From assembly GCA_036924085.1 (NCBI GenBank), contig JAVGWX010000018.1, positions 22,859,964 through 22,923,963 on the forward strand: a stretch of DNA of 64,000 nucleotides, in the 5' to 3' direction. The position numbers were made by a program, and so were the translations under genes. Below, one piece after another: positions 55,045 to 64,000 of this stretch (the stretch's first letter is position 1; the number at the start of each line of letters is the position of its first letter). The notes under the pieces were generated by a model that did no database searches, was not told the DNA's origin, and worked only from the letters and a program-made list of their open reading frames with translations. The stretch is from Ariolimax columbianus (taxonomy: Eukaryota; Mollusca; Gastropoda; Stylommatophora; Arionidae).

Positions 55045-56220
55045 CCATTTATGAAGATATGTAATTTAAGGCTGCTAATCGAGAAATATCTAGAACAGCA
55101 GCAAAAACTGTATCATGTGTTTGTTGATTTTAAGAAGGTGTTTGATAGGGTATGGCATAAAGTGCTTTGGGCAACCATGGGGATGTATAAAATCAACAGA
55201 AATATTATAACGGTCCTTGAACACCTGTATGACAAGCCGTCTAGCGCAGTTCTTGTGAATGGGAGGCGAGAGGACTGGTTTCGCACATCAGTTGGTGTGA
55301 AACAGGGGTGTACACTCTCTCCAACTCTTTTCAATATATTCCTTGAAGGAATTATGAGTGAGACACTTGGAGGTCACGTTGGTACTGTCACGATAGGGGC
55401 CGATCGATTACCAACCTTCGTTTTGCAGATGATATCGACGGGTTGGCGGGTTCAGAAGCAGAACTCCAGGAATGGGTCAGAAGGCTCGATGAAACAGCTC
55501 TTGACTATGGTATGGAGATAAACGCTGGAAAGACAACATTAATGACCAACAACGCCACGCGCTTCAACAGCAGGATAAAAGCTAACGGCCAGGAACTCGA
55601 AGTGGTTGACCGTTTTAAATATCTTGGGTCGATTGTCAGTGATGAAGGATCAAAATGTGAGGTGTTGGCGAGAATAGCACAGACAATAGCGGCGCTTGCA
55701 CGGCTTAACAAAATCTGGCAAGATAAACGGTTAGCATTATGCACGAAAATCAAATAAATGCGTACACTGGTCCTGTCAATATTCCTCCATGCTTGTGAGA
55801 TATGGACAGTTACAGCTGACCTTCAACGAAGGATACAGGCCTTGGAGATGAGATGTTTCCGAAAACTTTTAAATGTCAGGTACAAAGATCGAGTTACAAA
55901 TGAGGAAATACGAGATAGAATTACAACAGCAATAGGGCCTTTCGAAGACCTCTTGGCAACTGTCAAAAGAAGGAAACTCACTTGGTACGGTCACATATCG
56001 AGATCAAATGGTCTTGCAAATACAATCCCCCACGGAAAAATGCATGGCAGACGACGAAGAGGCCGGCCCAAAAAGAGATGGGAGGACAACATAAAAGAAT
56101 GGACCAATCTCCGACCAGAAGAGTCACAGGCAGTGGCATATGACAGAGAAGGTGGTGTGGGGTTGTGAGGATGTCTTCATGTGTGCCCCAACGACCTCAC
56201 CGTTTACGGGATGACCTGAC
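55045..56220 (+). mobile_element. R-family LINE inserted in C-family LINE
   Basis: Longest R copy: VFVDFKKVFDRVWHKVLWAT, VLVNGRREDWFRTSVGVKQG, CTLSPTLFNIFLEGIMSETL, then after a frame change LRFADDIDGLAGSEAELQEW (catalytic FADD kept), EINAGKTTLMTNN, FKYLGSIVSDEGSKCEV, LARLNKIWQDKRL, and after an early TAA, LSIFLHACEIWTVTADLQRR and LEMRCFRKLLNVRYKDRVTN. At least one frameshift and one stop. The 3' tail is TCAGG-type at 56205-56222. 5'-truncated in the RT. Confidence 0.88.
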
Positions 56221-56375
56221 CTGACCTGAGCTAAATCTGACCTCAATAGATCCATATCTGGCGGAGGGAAGGCCCTGCTGCATAATTTTGTGTTATCCTC
56301 AAATTTTGCAATCATGGATTCGATATGATTATCCAAATCATTTATATATATCAAGAACAAAATTGTCCCCAAAAT
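56221..56375 (-). mobile_element. C-family LINE, RT palm part of the split copy
   Basis: The minus-strand frame GTILFLIYINDLDNHIESMI, AKFEDNTKLCSRAF, MDLLRSDLAQ is RT blocks 4-5 of a CR1-like element. FEDNT stands where FADDT is expected, so a catalytic Asp is changed. It ends exactly where the R-family tail begins. Confidence 0.83.
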
Positions 56376-56689
56376 AAAAGGTAGAAAAGAAGACAGTGGT
56401 CAAGCAGTTGAAGAAGAGAATTTGTGATTTTGAAATGTGGATACATAAAAGAATGAGGCGCATCTCATAAAATAAAAATAGAAAAAATAAAAAAACTGAG
56501 AAATTAGGGGCGCACAGAGAATTAATGAAGGAAGTCAGTCAGACTGTTAAGATCTTTTGCTCACATAAAAAAACACAACACATCGCTGAAAACAACAGCG
56601 GAAAGAAATCTAAACTAGGAAAAGACCAGTGGTAAACATCGCTAAAAATTATTAGATAACATCCAACGAGTGACAGAGAAAGGCCTGTT

Positions 56690-56930
56690 ATAATCTGCCA
56701 TCGAGGCAAGAATCAGAAAATGTGGGATATCCATTGCAGCTGACCCTCGATGCAAATATGGCACCTGAACTGATGAGCTGACGTTTGATGTGGAGATGGC
56801 ACATGAACTGATGAGCCGACCTTCGATGTGGAAATGGCACATGAACTGATGAGCTGACCTTCGATGTGGAAATGGAACCTGAACTGATGAGCTGACCTTC
56901 GATGTAGACATGGCACCTGAACTTCACTGA
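56690..56930. repeat. 38-bp minisatellite from a LINE 3' end
   Basis: About five copies of CTGATGAGCTGACCTTCGAT plus GTGGAAATGGCACATGAA. The same text occurs singly at 24850-24890 as a LINE 3' end. It therefore looks like a tandemly amplified LINE terminus. Confidence 0.85.
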
Positions 56931-56934
56931 ATTT

Positions 56935-57640
56935 GAGATATGATCGTTGTTCATAACCCCAATAATCTCTATGAAGTATCTCATCTCCGCCGCTTAGAAA
57001 TCTCCTATTTTACAACTCTTTCACGTAATCGATCAGCAACATGTGCCACATATCAATGCATCCTCCATTATATTCATATAAGAAATTGATTAATCTGCAC
57101 ACACACACACACACCATATTTTAAGCACGAGAAACGTTACGAATAAGTCAGGACATAGTCATTTTGTCTTACCCCAGCAAAACTGTTCTTTATTAGACTG
57201 GTAATCGGGGGCATTTACAATTCTAGCAATGTTCATATAAATAATTCTCTCCAAACGATCTCAATAAATCAGACAACAGATTCGGGGAAAGAAATATGAA
57301 TGTTGCTGGTTTGACTGAATGTTCTTACTCGTTCTTCTGTGTGAAGCTTGATCGAGGCAGTATAGGCAGATCATGTTTCTGTGTGTGTAATATGTTCTCT
57401 TCGGTACTAACAGAACTGTTGTTTATTGTGTCTGCTTTATTTTTATAATTCTATTTTTTAAACACAGCTTGTTTACTGTGTTCTTGGATGTTCCTTTGTC
57501 ACTTTTTCTGGGAAGCAATTTATAGATCGAACACAAAACTGTGCAGACGAAAAATGGCTCATCTCATAATCAATAGACAAATATGTTGTCGAGACAAGAT
57601 GAAGACCACGTGATATATGGACATCGTCTAAAGTCAAATC
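56935..57640. other. unassigned intronic stretch
   Basis: A short (CA)n run is at 57099-57112. A minus segment near 57170-57230 has a GTAAG-like donor, but its reading does not fit the MGAT4 protein between exons A and B, which already join perfectly. Confidence 0.4.
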
Positions 57641-58005
57641 AATCAAGCTAAGTCAAGTTAAGTTGAGCTAAGCTAAGTTAAGTCAAGCCATGTCAATTGA
57701 AGCCAATTCAAGTCAAGTTAGGTCACGTAAAATCAAGTTAAGTCAAATCAGGTTTAGTCACATAAAATCAAGTCAAGCCAAGTCATATCAAGTCAAGTCA
57801 ATTCAAATCAAGTCGTGTGAAATCAAGTCAAATGTAGTCAATTTAAGGGAAGTCAATTTAAGTCAAGTCAATTCAAGTCACGTAAAATAAAGTCACGTAA
57901 ACTCAAGTCAATTCAAGTGAAGTCAGTTCAAGTCATGTAAAATTAAGTCAAGTCAAATGAAGTCAAGTTAAGTTTGGCTAAGATAAGTTAATTTAAATTT
58001 ACGTT
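57640..58005. repeat. AAGTCAAGTTAAG-type degenerate repeat
   Basis: About 360 bp of AGTCAAGTCAAATC, AAGTTAAGTC and GTCACGTAAAATCAAG variants with 5-bp periodicity (AAGTC/AAGTT). The plus ORF (SQVRSRKIKLSQ...) is a shadow. Confidence 0.9.
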
Positions 58006-58111
58006 AAGTGGCTGCTAAACACTCTCCATGTTTAACATACATTCTAGCAGTGTCTAACACTGCAGCACGATACAGTTTATCCTACACTATGGCAATAATC
58101 ATAGTACTTAC

Positions 58112-58323
58112 CATTACTTCTTCCTTTGGAGATCTCTGTTTTAGGTGCCAGCCATTCAGGCCTTGAGGCCAGGTGAGGTAGGTATGTGAAGACTCCAGGT
58201 AATGCCGGGACGGAGTTTTTATTGAAAATCATTTGATGTGCCAGCATCCGGGCTTTTGTACTAGAATCTTGAGATGCTGTTGTCAGCTCGTTTTGATATA
58301 ATGGTTTTTGTGGTAGAGCTGAA
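58112..58323 (-). CDS. MGAT4: MGAT4-like exon A (stem and start of catalytic domain)
   Basis: 212 nt, bounded by a TTCAACAG acceptor and a G|GTAAGT donor. It encodes about 70 residues: a Ser/Thr/Gln-rich stretch (SALPQKPLYQNELTTASQ...), then the family-typical LPGVFTYLPHL and ISKGRSN just before the catalytic core. The first base (T) finishes a codon from an unseen upstream exon, and the last base (G) joins TG of exon B to make the Val of VSIVIGIPS. The open frame continues upstream into intron, but only through a TATG-type microsatellite, so that extension is not taken as coding. The N-terminal part is poorly conserved, so the upstream exon may be present yet unrecognisable. Confidence 0.9.
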
Positions 58324-58374
58324 CTGTTGAATATAAGGTGACATTTAGTAACTGCTATTATCTTTCTCCAGTGT

Positions 58375-58548
58375 GTGTGTGAGAGTGTGTGCGTGTATAC
58401 CAGCGTGCGTATGCATGTATGTATGTAAGTATGTATGTATATATGTATGTATGTATCTATGTATTTATGTATATATGTATGTATCAATGTATGTATCTAT
58501 GTATGTATGAACGTATGTATGTATGTATTTATGCATGTATGTCAGCAT
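58375..58548. repeat. GT and GTAT microsatellite
   Basis: (GT)n followed by (GTAT)n with interruptions, about 50 bp upstream (gene sense) of the exon A acceptor. Confidence 0.93.
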
Positions 58549-58794
58549 GAGTCAGCTCTGATGGCCTCTCCCATGACCTATCAGAACTAACACTATGTTA
58601 CAGTATAATTTAGTAGATGAGGTACTATATAATGAGAATTTTATTCTTAAAACATTACCAGTAACCCATCTGTACAAATGGGTCTCCAATTGGACAATTC
58701 GCATACACCCTCTGTCATTAGAATAAAACCAGCACCGTGCTAAACATGCCAGGGAATAGAGAACCTATATTCGCCACACCATGACACTCGGGGT

Positions 58795-59405
58795 CAGTCG
58801 TAAAGGCACACTGGCTCAGGACGTGACGATCCAATTGTCTAGAACTTTTGGTCACAGGTCTAGAGCTTAGGAGAACCCGGCCTAATCAGTAGACAATTGG
58901 TGGCGGTCACAGGTCTAGAGCTTAGGAGAACCCGGCCTAATCAGTAGACAATTGGTGGCGGTCTCAGGTCTAGAGCCTAGGAGAACTCGGTCTAACCAGT
59001 AGACAATTGGTGGCGATCTCAGATCTAGAGCCTAGGAGAACTCGGACTAACCAGATGACAATTGGTGGCGGTCACAGGTCTAGAGCCTATGAGAACTCGG
59101 TCTAACCAGTAGACAATTGGTGGCGGTCTCAGATCTAGAGCCTAGAAGAAATCGGCCTAACCAGTGCAGTAGACAGTTGATGGCGGTCACGGGTCTAGAG
59201 ACTAGGATAACTCGGCCTAACCAGTAGACAGTTGGTGGCGGTCACAGGTCTAGAGCCTAGGAGAACTTGGCCTAACCATTAGACAGTTGGTGGCGGTCAT
59301 AGGTCTAGAGCCTAGGAGAACTCGGCCTAACCAGTAGACAGTTGGTGGCGGTCATATGTCTAGAGCCTAGGAGAACTCGGCCTAACCAGTAGACATTTGA
59401 TAGCG
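58795..59405. repeat. about 56-bp minisatellite
   Basis: About ten copies of AGTAGACAATTGGTGGCGGT, CACAGGTCTAGAGCCTAGGA and GAACTCGGCCTAACC. Left units have TTAGGAGAACCCGG, right units CCTAGGAGAACTCGG. Confidence 0.93.
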
Positions 59406-59409
59406 AGGA

Positions 59410-59900
59410 ATTAACACAGCAAACCCTGCCGTGGCATCGGTACCTTGGACCGTTGCTAATGCACCCCATCAATTACTTAATATCAGGACAGTACATTTCT
59501 GGTTTCTGTTTGGGATGGGAAGTAAATCCACACACTCACCAGCCCGACAAAGCCATAATATGGGAAGTACACACATTTTACAAACGAGCTTGAACGACGC
59601 CTCGGTCATCAAGGTCCGCGCCTGGCAGTGGGTGACCAGGCTGCAATAAGTGGAAATTGAACTACTGGAAACAAACCTCTCCCGGCCCGCCTCGGGTTTT
59701 ATAATGCCCTCCAGATTATTTTCTCTGCTGGTCCTACTTTCAAAATGGCGTCCTCGGTGCCGATATTAATCCGCGACGCTGTCGTGATATTTCATGACGA
59801 GAATTGTCAGGTTTAATGAAAATATATAATTACGATTGCGACGTAATTCTAGAAAAAAAAAAGCTGTCAATATGGAGATAAGATTGTCTGGTACGACTAA
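59410..59900. other. unassigned intergenic or 5' intronic stretch
   Basis: A GC-richer segment (TCTCCCGGCCCGCCTCGGG, AAAATGGCGTCCTCGG) with a plus ORF at 59431-59649 and no known motif. This could hold an old promoter-like or LINE 5' sequence, but I cannot support that. Confidence 0.35.
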
Positions 59901-59904
59901 ATCT

Positions 59905-60316
59905 GTCCAAGAGGTTACGTCTGTAGTTCTCCAAATATTTCGTCTGCAGTTCTGAAAAGGTTACGGTTGTAGTTCTGATAAGAGGACGTCTGTAGTTCTG
60001 ATGAAAGATTGTAATTCTGATAAATGGAAGTCTGTCGTTCTGAGAAATATAAGTCTGTCGTTCTGATAAATGGAAGTCTGTCGTTCAGATAAATGGGTGT
60101 CTGTCGGTCTGATAAATGGAAATATGTCGTTCTGATAAATGGGTGTCTGTCATTCTGATAAATGGAAGTATGTCGTTCTGATAAATGGAAGTCTGTGGTT
60201 CTGATAAATGTCTGCAATGGAGAATTCAAATGTAAAATGTCTGCTAGAACAGACATCTTTGCAAACGTCGTCGCGATATGTGTTCCACCCCTTTCATTGC
60301 TGAAAGTTCCAATCAT
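59905..60316 (-). repeat. left arm of large inverted repeat (24-bp minisatellite)
   Basis: On the minus strand: TGGAACTTTCAGCAATGAAA, GACGACGTTTGCAAAGATGT, then about ten units of TTTATCAGAACGACAGACTT plus CCAT. The right arm at 61817-62390 starts with the same non-repetitive 100 bp and the same unit in the opposite orientation. Confidence 0.92.
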
Positions 60317-60850
60317 AAGGTAAAGTGTTCGCTACGGGTGCTGGAGGTTGTGGGTTAAAATCACAGTGGATACCGGGATGTTTTCACATGGATCATCTGG
60401 TAAAAATGTTTCCTGATCTCTGAGTAGTGAGATCAGACACCCTTGTACAGTGGCGCGCAGATTAAAAATCCGGGTCAATTGGAAATCGAAAAGAGAAGGC
60501 TTAACGGCCGCTGATATAGCAAAATTCAAGTTAACAAATTACTGAAATTATTCTAGGTATTCCACAGAGAATATGGCGCAACAATGTGACTGGGTGCCTA
60601 TAACTTCAGATCTTTGTGGTGTGGTTAGCGGAGGAGCATAGATGGCGCCTAACAGGCTGTAGGTGTACCTTGCTCTAATTTACGCTTCCACTACCACCAT
60701 CCCAGAAATATATGGTCGTATATTCTAGTGGCTAACGGTTCGTAACATACTGGGATTTACCTGGCAAGTTACCAGCGCATTTTCGCCTGAAACAAAGGAG
60801 GTCAGACCTCCCCACAGAGTCTAACGACACAAATGGACTGAAGATAAATT
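60317..60850 (+). mobile_element. T-family SINE, long form
   Basis: The head is truncated at the arm boundary (AATCATAAGGTAAAGTGTTC), box-B-like GTGGGTTAAAATCAC. The body CTGATCTCTGAGTAGTGAGA, 3' ATGGCGCCTAACAGGCTGTA and terminal block GGGATTTACCTGGCAAGTTA, AAATGGACTGAAGATAAATT are the same as at 19235-19770. Confidence 0.8.
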
Positions 60851-61264
60851 GATTGATGATAGCTGACTTTTGTATAGTGAAGTCTTTTACACTTCTATTC
60901 CAAGCGACAGCCGTAGCCGTTATAGAATTACATCTAAAACAAATTCAGACAAACGAGGTATGTCTTATTCAATAACTTACGGGTAAAGCTTTAGATTCAT
61001 GTTAGCGTTCGAACCAAATCGATATCAATAAGGTTTTAATGATCAATTATTTCGTAATTGCATGGAATATCCATCAATACACAATAGTACTAGGCCTACC
61101 ATCGATCCCATTTAGCAGATTCAACAAACGTCAGTGTCAGTGTTACAGCAGCTCCTTATTTATGCCACATGCAGTCATTTACAGAACTACAGAAACGTTT
61201 TTCAGAACCACAGACGTGTCTTTTCGGAACTGCAGATATCATTACGGAATTGAGGTTCTACTCC

Positions 61265-61592
61265 GGTCAAGCATACCATATTGATCAGGATGCCGCGCCA
61301 AGGTCAGGCGTTATATACTGACCAAGACCACTATCTCTCTTCCACGTAGCGTTATCTGGAACCTGGGTGTTTTCAATGCAGTCTGGGTGACGAGATGTGA
61401 ATCGATGTGATCCCCGAAGTAGTGAGCTGATAATGTCAAGCATAGCACAACCGCCTGGAGGATCGTAGTCCACCTTCATCAGCACGTCTGGGATGTGAGG
61501 AAAGCTGCTGTAACCCACAAATGAACGATATTCCCAGGACGCACAAAAGAGCAAACTTACACATTGTGGGCATTAAATAACAACAACAACAT
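61265..61592 (-). mobile_element. V-family repeat
   Basis: GGTCAGGCGTTATATACTGA, CCAAGACCACTATCTCTCTT, GCACAACCGCCTGGAGGATC, GGATGTGAGGAAAGCTGCTG, TTAAATAACAACAACAAC. Full length with a single internal unit. Confidence 0.8.
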
Positions 61593-61637
61593 TTATCCTT
61601 GTAAAAAAAACTACAGACAATCCAAAGGAAGGAGTTG

Positions 61638-61816
61638 GGTCAGTGGCTTGTGAGCTTCGCATACAATCCCAGTGATCCAGGTCCAAATCCCGTCCAGCTC
61701 AGATTGGACTTGTCGAGAATTTTTTTCGGCATGACCGCTTCTCCCAGTCAACCCAGTTGTAAATGGGTACCTGACGAAGTCATGCGAAAGTTTAGGGCTT
61801 GCGGAGTTCGTTTTTC
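61638..61816 (+). mobile_element. tRNA-derived SINE
   Basis: Shares its body with 50640-50860 (CCAGTCAACCCAGTTGTAAA, GGTACCTGACGAAGTCATGC). The head CAGTGGCTTGTGAGCTTCGC...AGGTCCAAATCCCGTCC is tRNA-like. It ends exactly where the right inverted arm begins. Confidence 0.68.
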
Positions 61817-62390
61817 GTAATTGGAACTTTCAGCAATGAAAGGGGCTCAACCCATATGGAGACGACGTTTGCAAAGATGTATGTTCTAGTAGACATTTTA
61901 CATTTGATTTCTCCCTTGCAGACATTTATCAGAACGACAGATACCCATTTATCAGAACCACAAACACCAATTTATCAAAATGACAGACACCCATTTATTA
62001 GAACGACAGACACATATTTATCAGAACGACTGACTTCAATTTATCAGAACGACAGACACCTATTTATCAGAACGACAGACACCTATTTATCAGAGCGACA
62101 GACACCTTTATCTGAACGACAGACTGCCATTTATCAGAATGACAGACACCCATTTATTAGAACGACAGACACCTATTTATCAGAATGACAGCTTTCCATT
62201 TATCAGAACGACAGAAACTCATTTATCAGAACGGCAGACACATATTTATCAGAACGACAGAGTTCCATTTATCGGAACTACAATCTTTCATCAGAACTAC
62301 AGACGTCCTATTATCAGAACTACAACCGTAACCTTTTCAGAACTGCAGACGTAACATTTGGAGAACTACAGACGTAACATTTGGAGAAAT
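61817..62390 (+). repeat. right arm of large inverted repeat (24-bp minisatellite)
   Basis: TTGGAACTTTCAGCAATGAA, GACGACGTTTGCAAAGATGT, then about 16 units of TTTATCAGAACGACAGACAC plus CCAT. Unit number differs from the left arm (about ten). Confidence 0.92.
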
Positions 62391-62850
62391 ACAGTTGTAA
62401 CCTTTAGAGAGCTACAGACGTAACCTTTGGTGAACTACAAACGAAACTTTTGGAGAACTACAGACGTAATCTTTGGAGAACTACTGACGTAACAATTGTT
62501 TAACTACTGGGGTTACATTTGGTGAACTACAGACGTAACCTTTGACGAACTACATATGATACCATTGGTGAACGACTGCGGTAACCGTTGGTAAAATACT
62601 GACGTAACCTTTGGTTAACTACAGACGTAATCTTTGGTGAACTACTGACGTAGCCTTTGGAGAACTACAGAGCCAACCTTTGGTGAACTACAGACGTAAC
62701 CTTTGGTGAACTGCAGGCGTTACCTTTGGTGAACTACTGACGTAACCTTTGGAAAACTACAGACGTAACTTTTGGTGAAATACTGACGTGCCCTTTGGTG
62801 AACTACTGATGCAACCTTTGGAGAATTGTAGACGTAATCTTTTCAGATCA
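62325..62850. repeat. 24-bp minisatellite (GAACTACAGACGTAACC)
   Basis: About 21 units of GAACTACAGACGTAACCTTT plus GGTG/GGAG. It continues the outer end of the right arm; the left arm has only two such units (59910-59935). Confidence 0.93.
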
Positions 62851-62854
62851 TCAG

Positions 62855-62985
62855 GCATATCCTTCTGAGGACTACATACAAATCCTTTTGAGAACTATTA
62901 ACATATCCTTCTGAGAACTATAAACATATCCTTCTGAGAACTATAAACATATCCTTCTGAGAACTATAAACATATCCTTTTTAGA
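62855..62985. repeat. 23-bp minisatellite
   Basis: Five copies of TCCTTCTGAGAACTATAAAC plus ATA, joined to the 24-bp array. The unit appears derived from it. Confidence 0.9.
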
Positions 62986-63181
62986 ATAAGCTTGCTGCTA
63001 GGTAGCCGAAGTCTGCCGTAGTAGGTTCCTTATTTTGCCTGAATAGAGGCTACACAGTCTACTCTTATCGATTTTCAGCAGATATGGATTCTTTTACTTG
63101 CACAACGTGTATATGGGACCTATGTGTTATCGTCAATCTCATATATGACTAGTCGCTGGTTTCATCTCCCTTGAGAGCAGA

Positions 63182-64000
63182 TGTAACAGTTCTAACTGGA
63201 GCATGGACGCTTAGGGCAGGGGATATTGGGCTGGTGACTCTGGGAACAAAGGTTTCCTAAATGCGTGCCAAGGTCAATTACTGTCTCGACACTAGGTGGA
63301 CAAAGGAAACGAGGGGTTTAAGTGGACAAATTTGCCTGGTACACCGGGGGGGGGGGGTGTTTGCAGCTGAGGTGGGGTTTCGGAGCTGACCACTCTGGCG
63401 TTCCGATTTAGCGTAGTTGGCGTTGGTAACAGTCAGATGCCGCAATGACCGGCTTCGAGATTTAGAACGACTGGGATTCAGGGTTATTCATCCATTAACA
63501 ATTAGTTGGGGGTGTTAACAAATTAGAGTGATGGCTAAGTAAGACAACCAACAGGAGACCATTTGAGAGTTATGATGCTGCTTGAGACTATAAAATACTT
63601 TGCAAAGATGAACTCGGCAGGGTGACTTGGAGAGTGAGGTTGAGAGTGAGTTTGCATGCATCTCCAGTTTTGGCCAGTCGCTCTATAGGTATTTATGTTG
63701 GATACCATGTGAACAGTAAGAGATCTGAATATGTGTCGTTCATGCAGGACACCAAGAAAACGATGCGTGATCTAATTACATATGAATGTAAGAATACGTG
63801 AAGTGATCAAAGCAATTGTGAATGTACAGATCGCCTAAGGACGAGATCTGAATGTCTGTGGTATTGTGCAGGGCACTTTGGGAACGGTATGTGTTCTGAG
63901 TGTATGTGTATGGACAGATCGACTGAGTATGTGACCACAAGCGAGTACGTAAACCGACTATAAGTGACGTGATCTGATTGTGTGTGAATGCACAGAACTA
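63182..64000 (+). mobile_element. LTR, second copy, cut by window end
   Basis: It starts TGTAACAGTTCTAACTGGAG and follows the solo LTR of 42180-43313 block by block: GTGCCAAGGTCAATTACTGT, CTTGAGACTATAAAATAC (TATA-like), TTGGCCAGTCGCTCTATAGG, and the internal repeats with CACTTTGGGAACGGTATGTG. The 3' end and any internal coding region lie outside the window. It could be a solo LTR or the 5' LTR of a longer element. Confidence 0.8.

Noticed and set aside
57170..57240. Extra exon between exons A and B
   Set aside because: A donor-like GTAAG exists on the minus strand, but exons A and B already join in frame to give the conserved GRSN-VSIVIGIPS.
58324..58487. Upstream extension of the exon A frame as the protein start
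   Set aside because: The peptide (IHTYIHKYIDTYI...) is a translated TATG microsatellite, with no membrane anchor. A TTCAACAG acceptor marks the exon start.

Overview
The window is a eukaryotic nuclear fragment, probably from a lophotrochozoan. A heterobranch gastropod mollusc is my best guess, based only on the look of the repeat families. Host coding sequence is sparse, introns are multi-kilobase with GT-AG borders, and the rest is AT-rich DNA full of non-LTR retrotransposon relics, tRNA-headed SINEs and minisatellites. I see no bacterial, organellar or intact viral gene set.

One host gene runs through almost the whole window on the minus strand: a GT54-family alpha-1,3-mannosyl-glycoprotein 4-beta-N-acetylglucosaminyltransferase (MGAT4A/B-like). 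I found ten exons by conserved peptides and splice signals. In transcript order they are 58112-58323, 46394-46527, 38149-38198, 33563-33676, 29780-29855, 25851-25962, 22115-22245, 15790-15897, 10897-11090 and 8580-8925. All nine junctions keep the reading frame and give 492 uninterrupted codons, covering the end of the stem, the whole catalytic domain (with an EDD triplet) and the C-terminal lectin-like domain. The exon(s) for the cytoplasmic tail and membrane anchor are not seen and should lie upstream, beyond about 58.3 kb or outside the window. The exact C-terminus is open: there is a splice donor after codon KK, but an in-frame stop also follows 20 codons later.

The introns hold several recurring families, named here for convenience. 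C is a CR1-like LINE (3' ends at 1-540, 5.3, 11.6, 12.3, 54.4 and 56.3 kb). R is a second endonuclease/reverse-transcriptase LINE with a TCAGG-type 3' tail (4.5, 6.7, 28.4, 52.7 and 55.0 kb). N groups LINEs that end in RNase H and/or a CCHC knuckle (6.2, 9.7, 12.7-15.5, 20.6, 26.3 and 35.0 kb). T groups tRNA-headed SINEs. G is a GAA-tailed SINE-like repeat (3.9, 20.2, 22.4, 27.3, 32.8, 44.9 and 52.0 kb). V is a non-coding dispersed repeat with internal tandem units (2.9, 6.6, 17.1, 41.7-43.4, 51.7 and 61.3 kb). Also present are a mariner-like foldback family (30.3, 39.0 and 48.8 kb), a 1.13-kb solo LTR with target duplication (42.2 kb) and a second LTR copy running off the right end.

The most striking observation is that two separate exons of the gene (at 8.58-8.93 kb and 15.79-15.90 kb) have had their 3' splice site plus the first part of the exon amplified into intronic tandem arrays. 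This gives ten and eight decoy acceptors respectively. Every decoy keeps an AG acceptor, and using one leads to an early stop. Other notable structures are a 43-copy 21-bp array open on both strands, a 0.4-0.55-kb inverted pair of minisatellite arms at 60-62 kb, and SINEs that carry the 3' end of the local CR1-like LINE.
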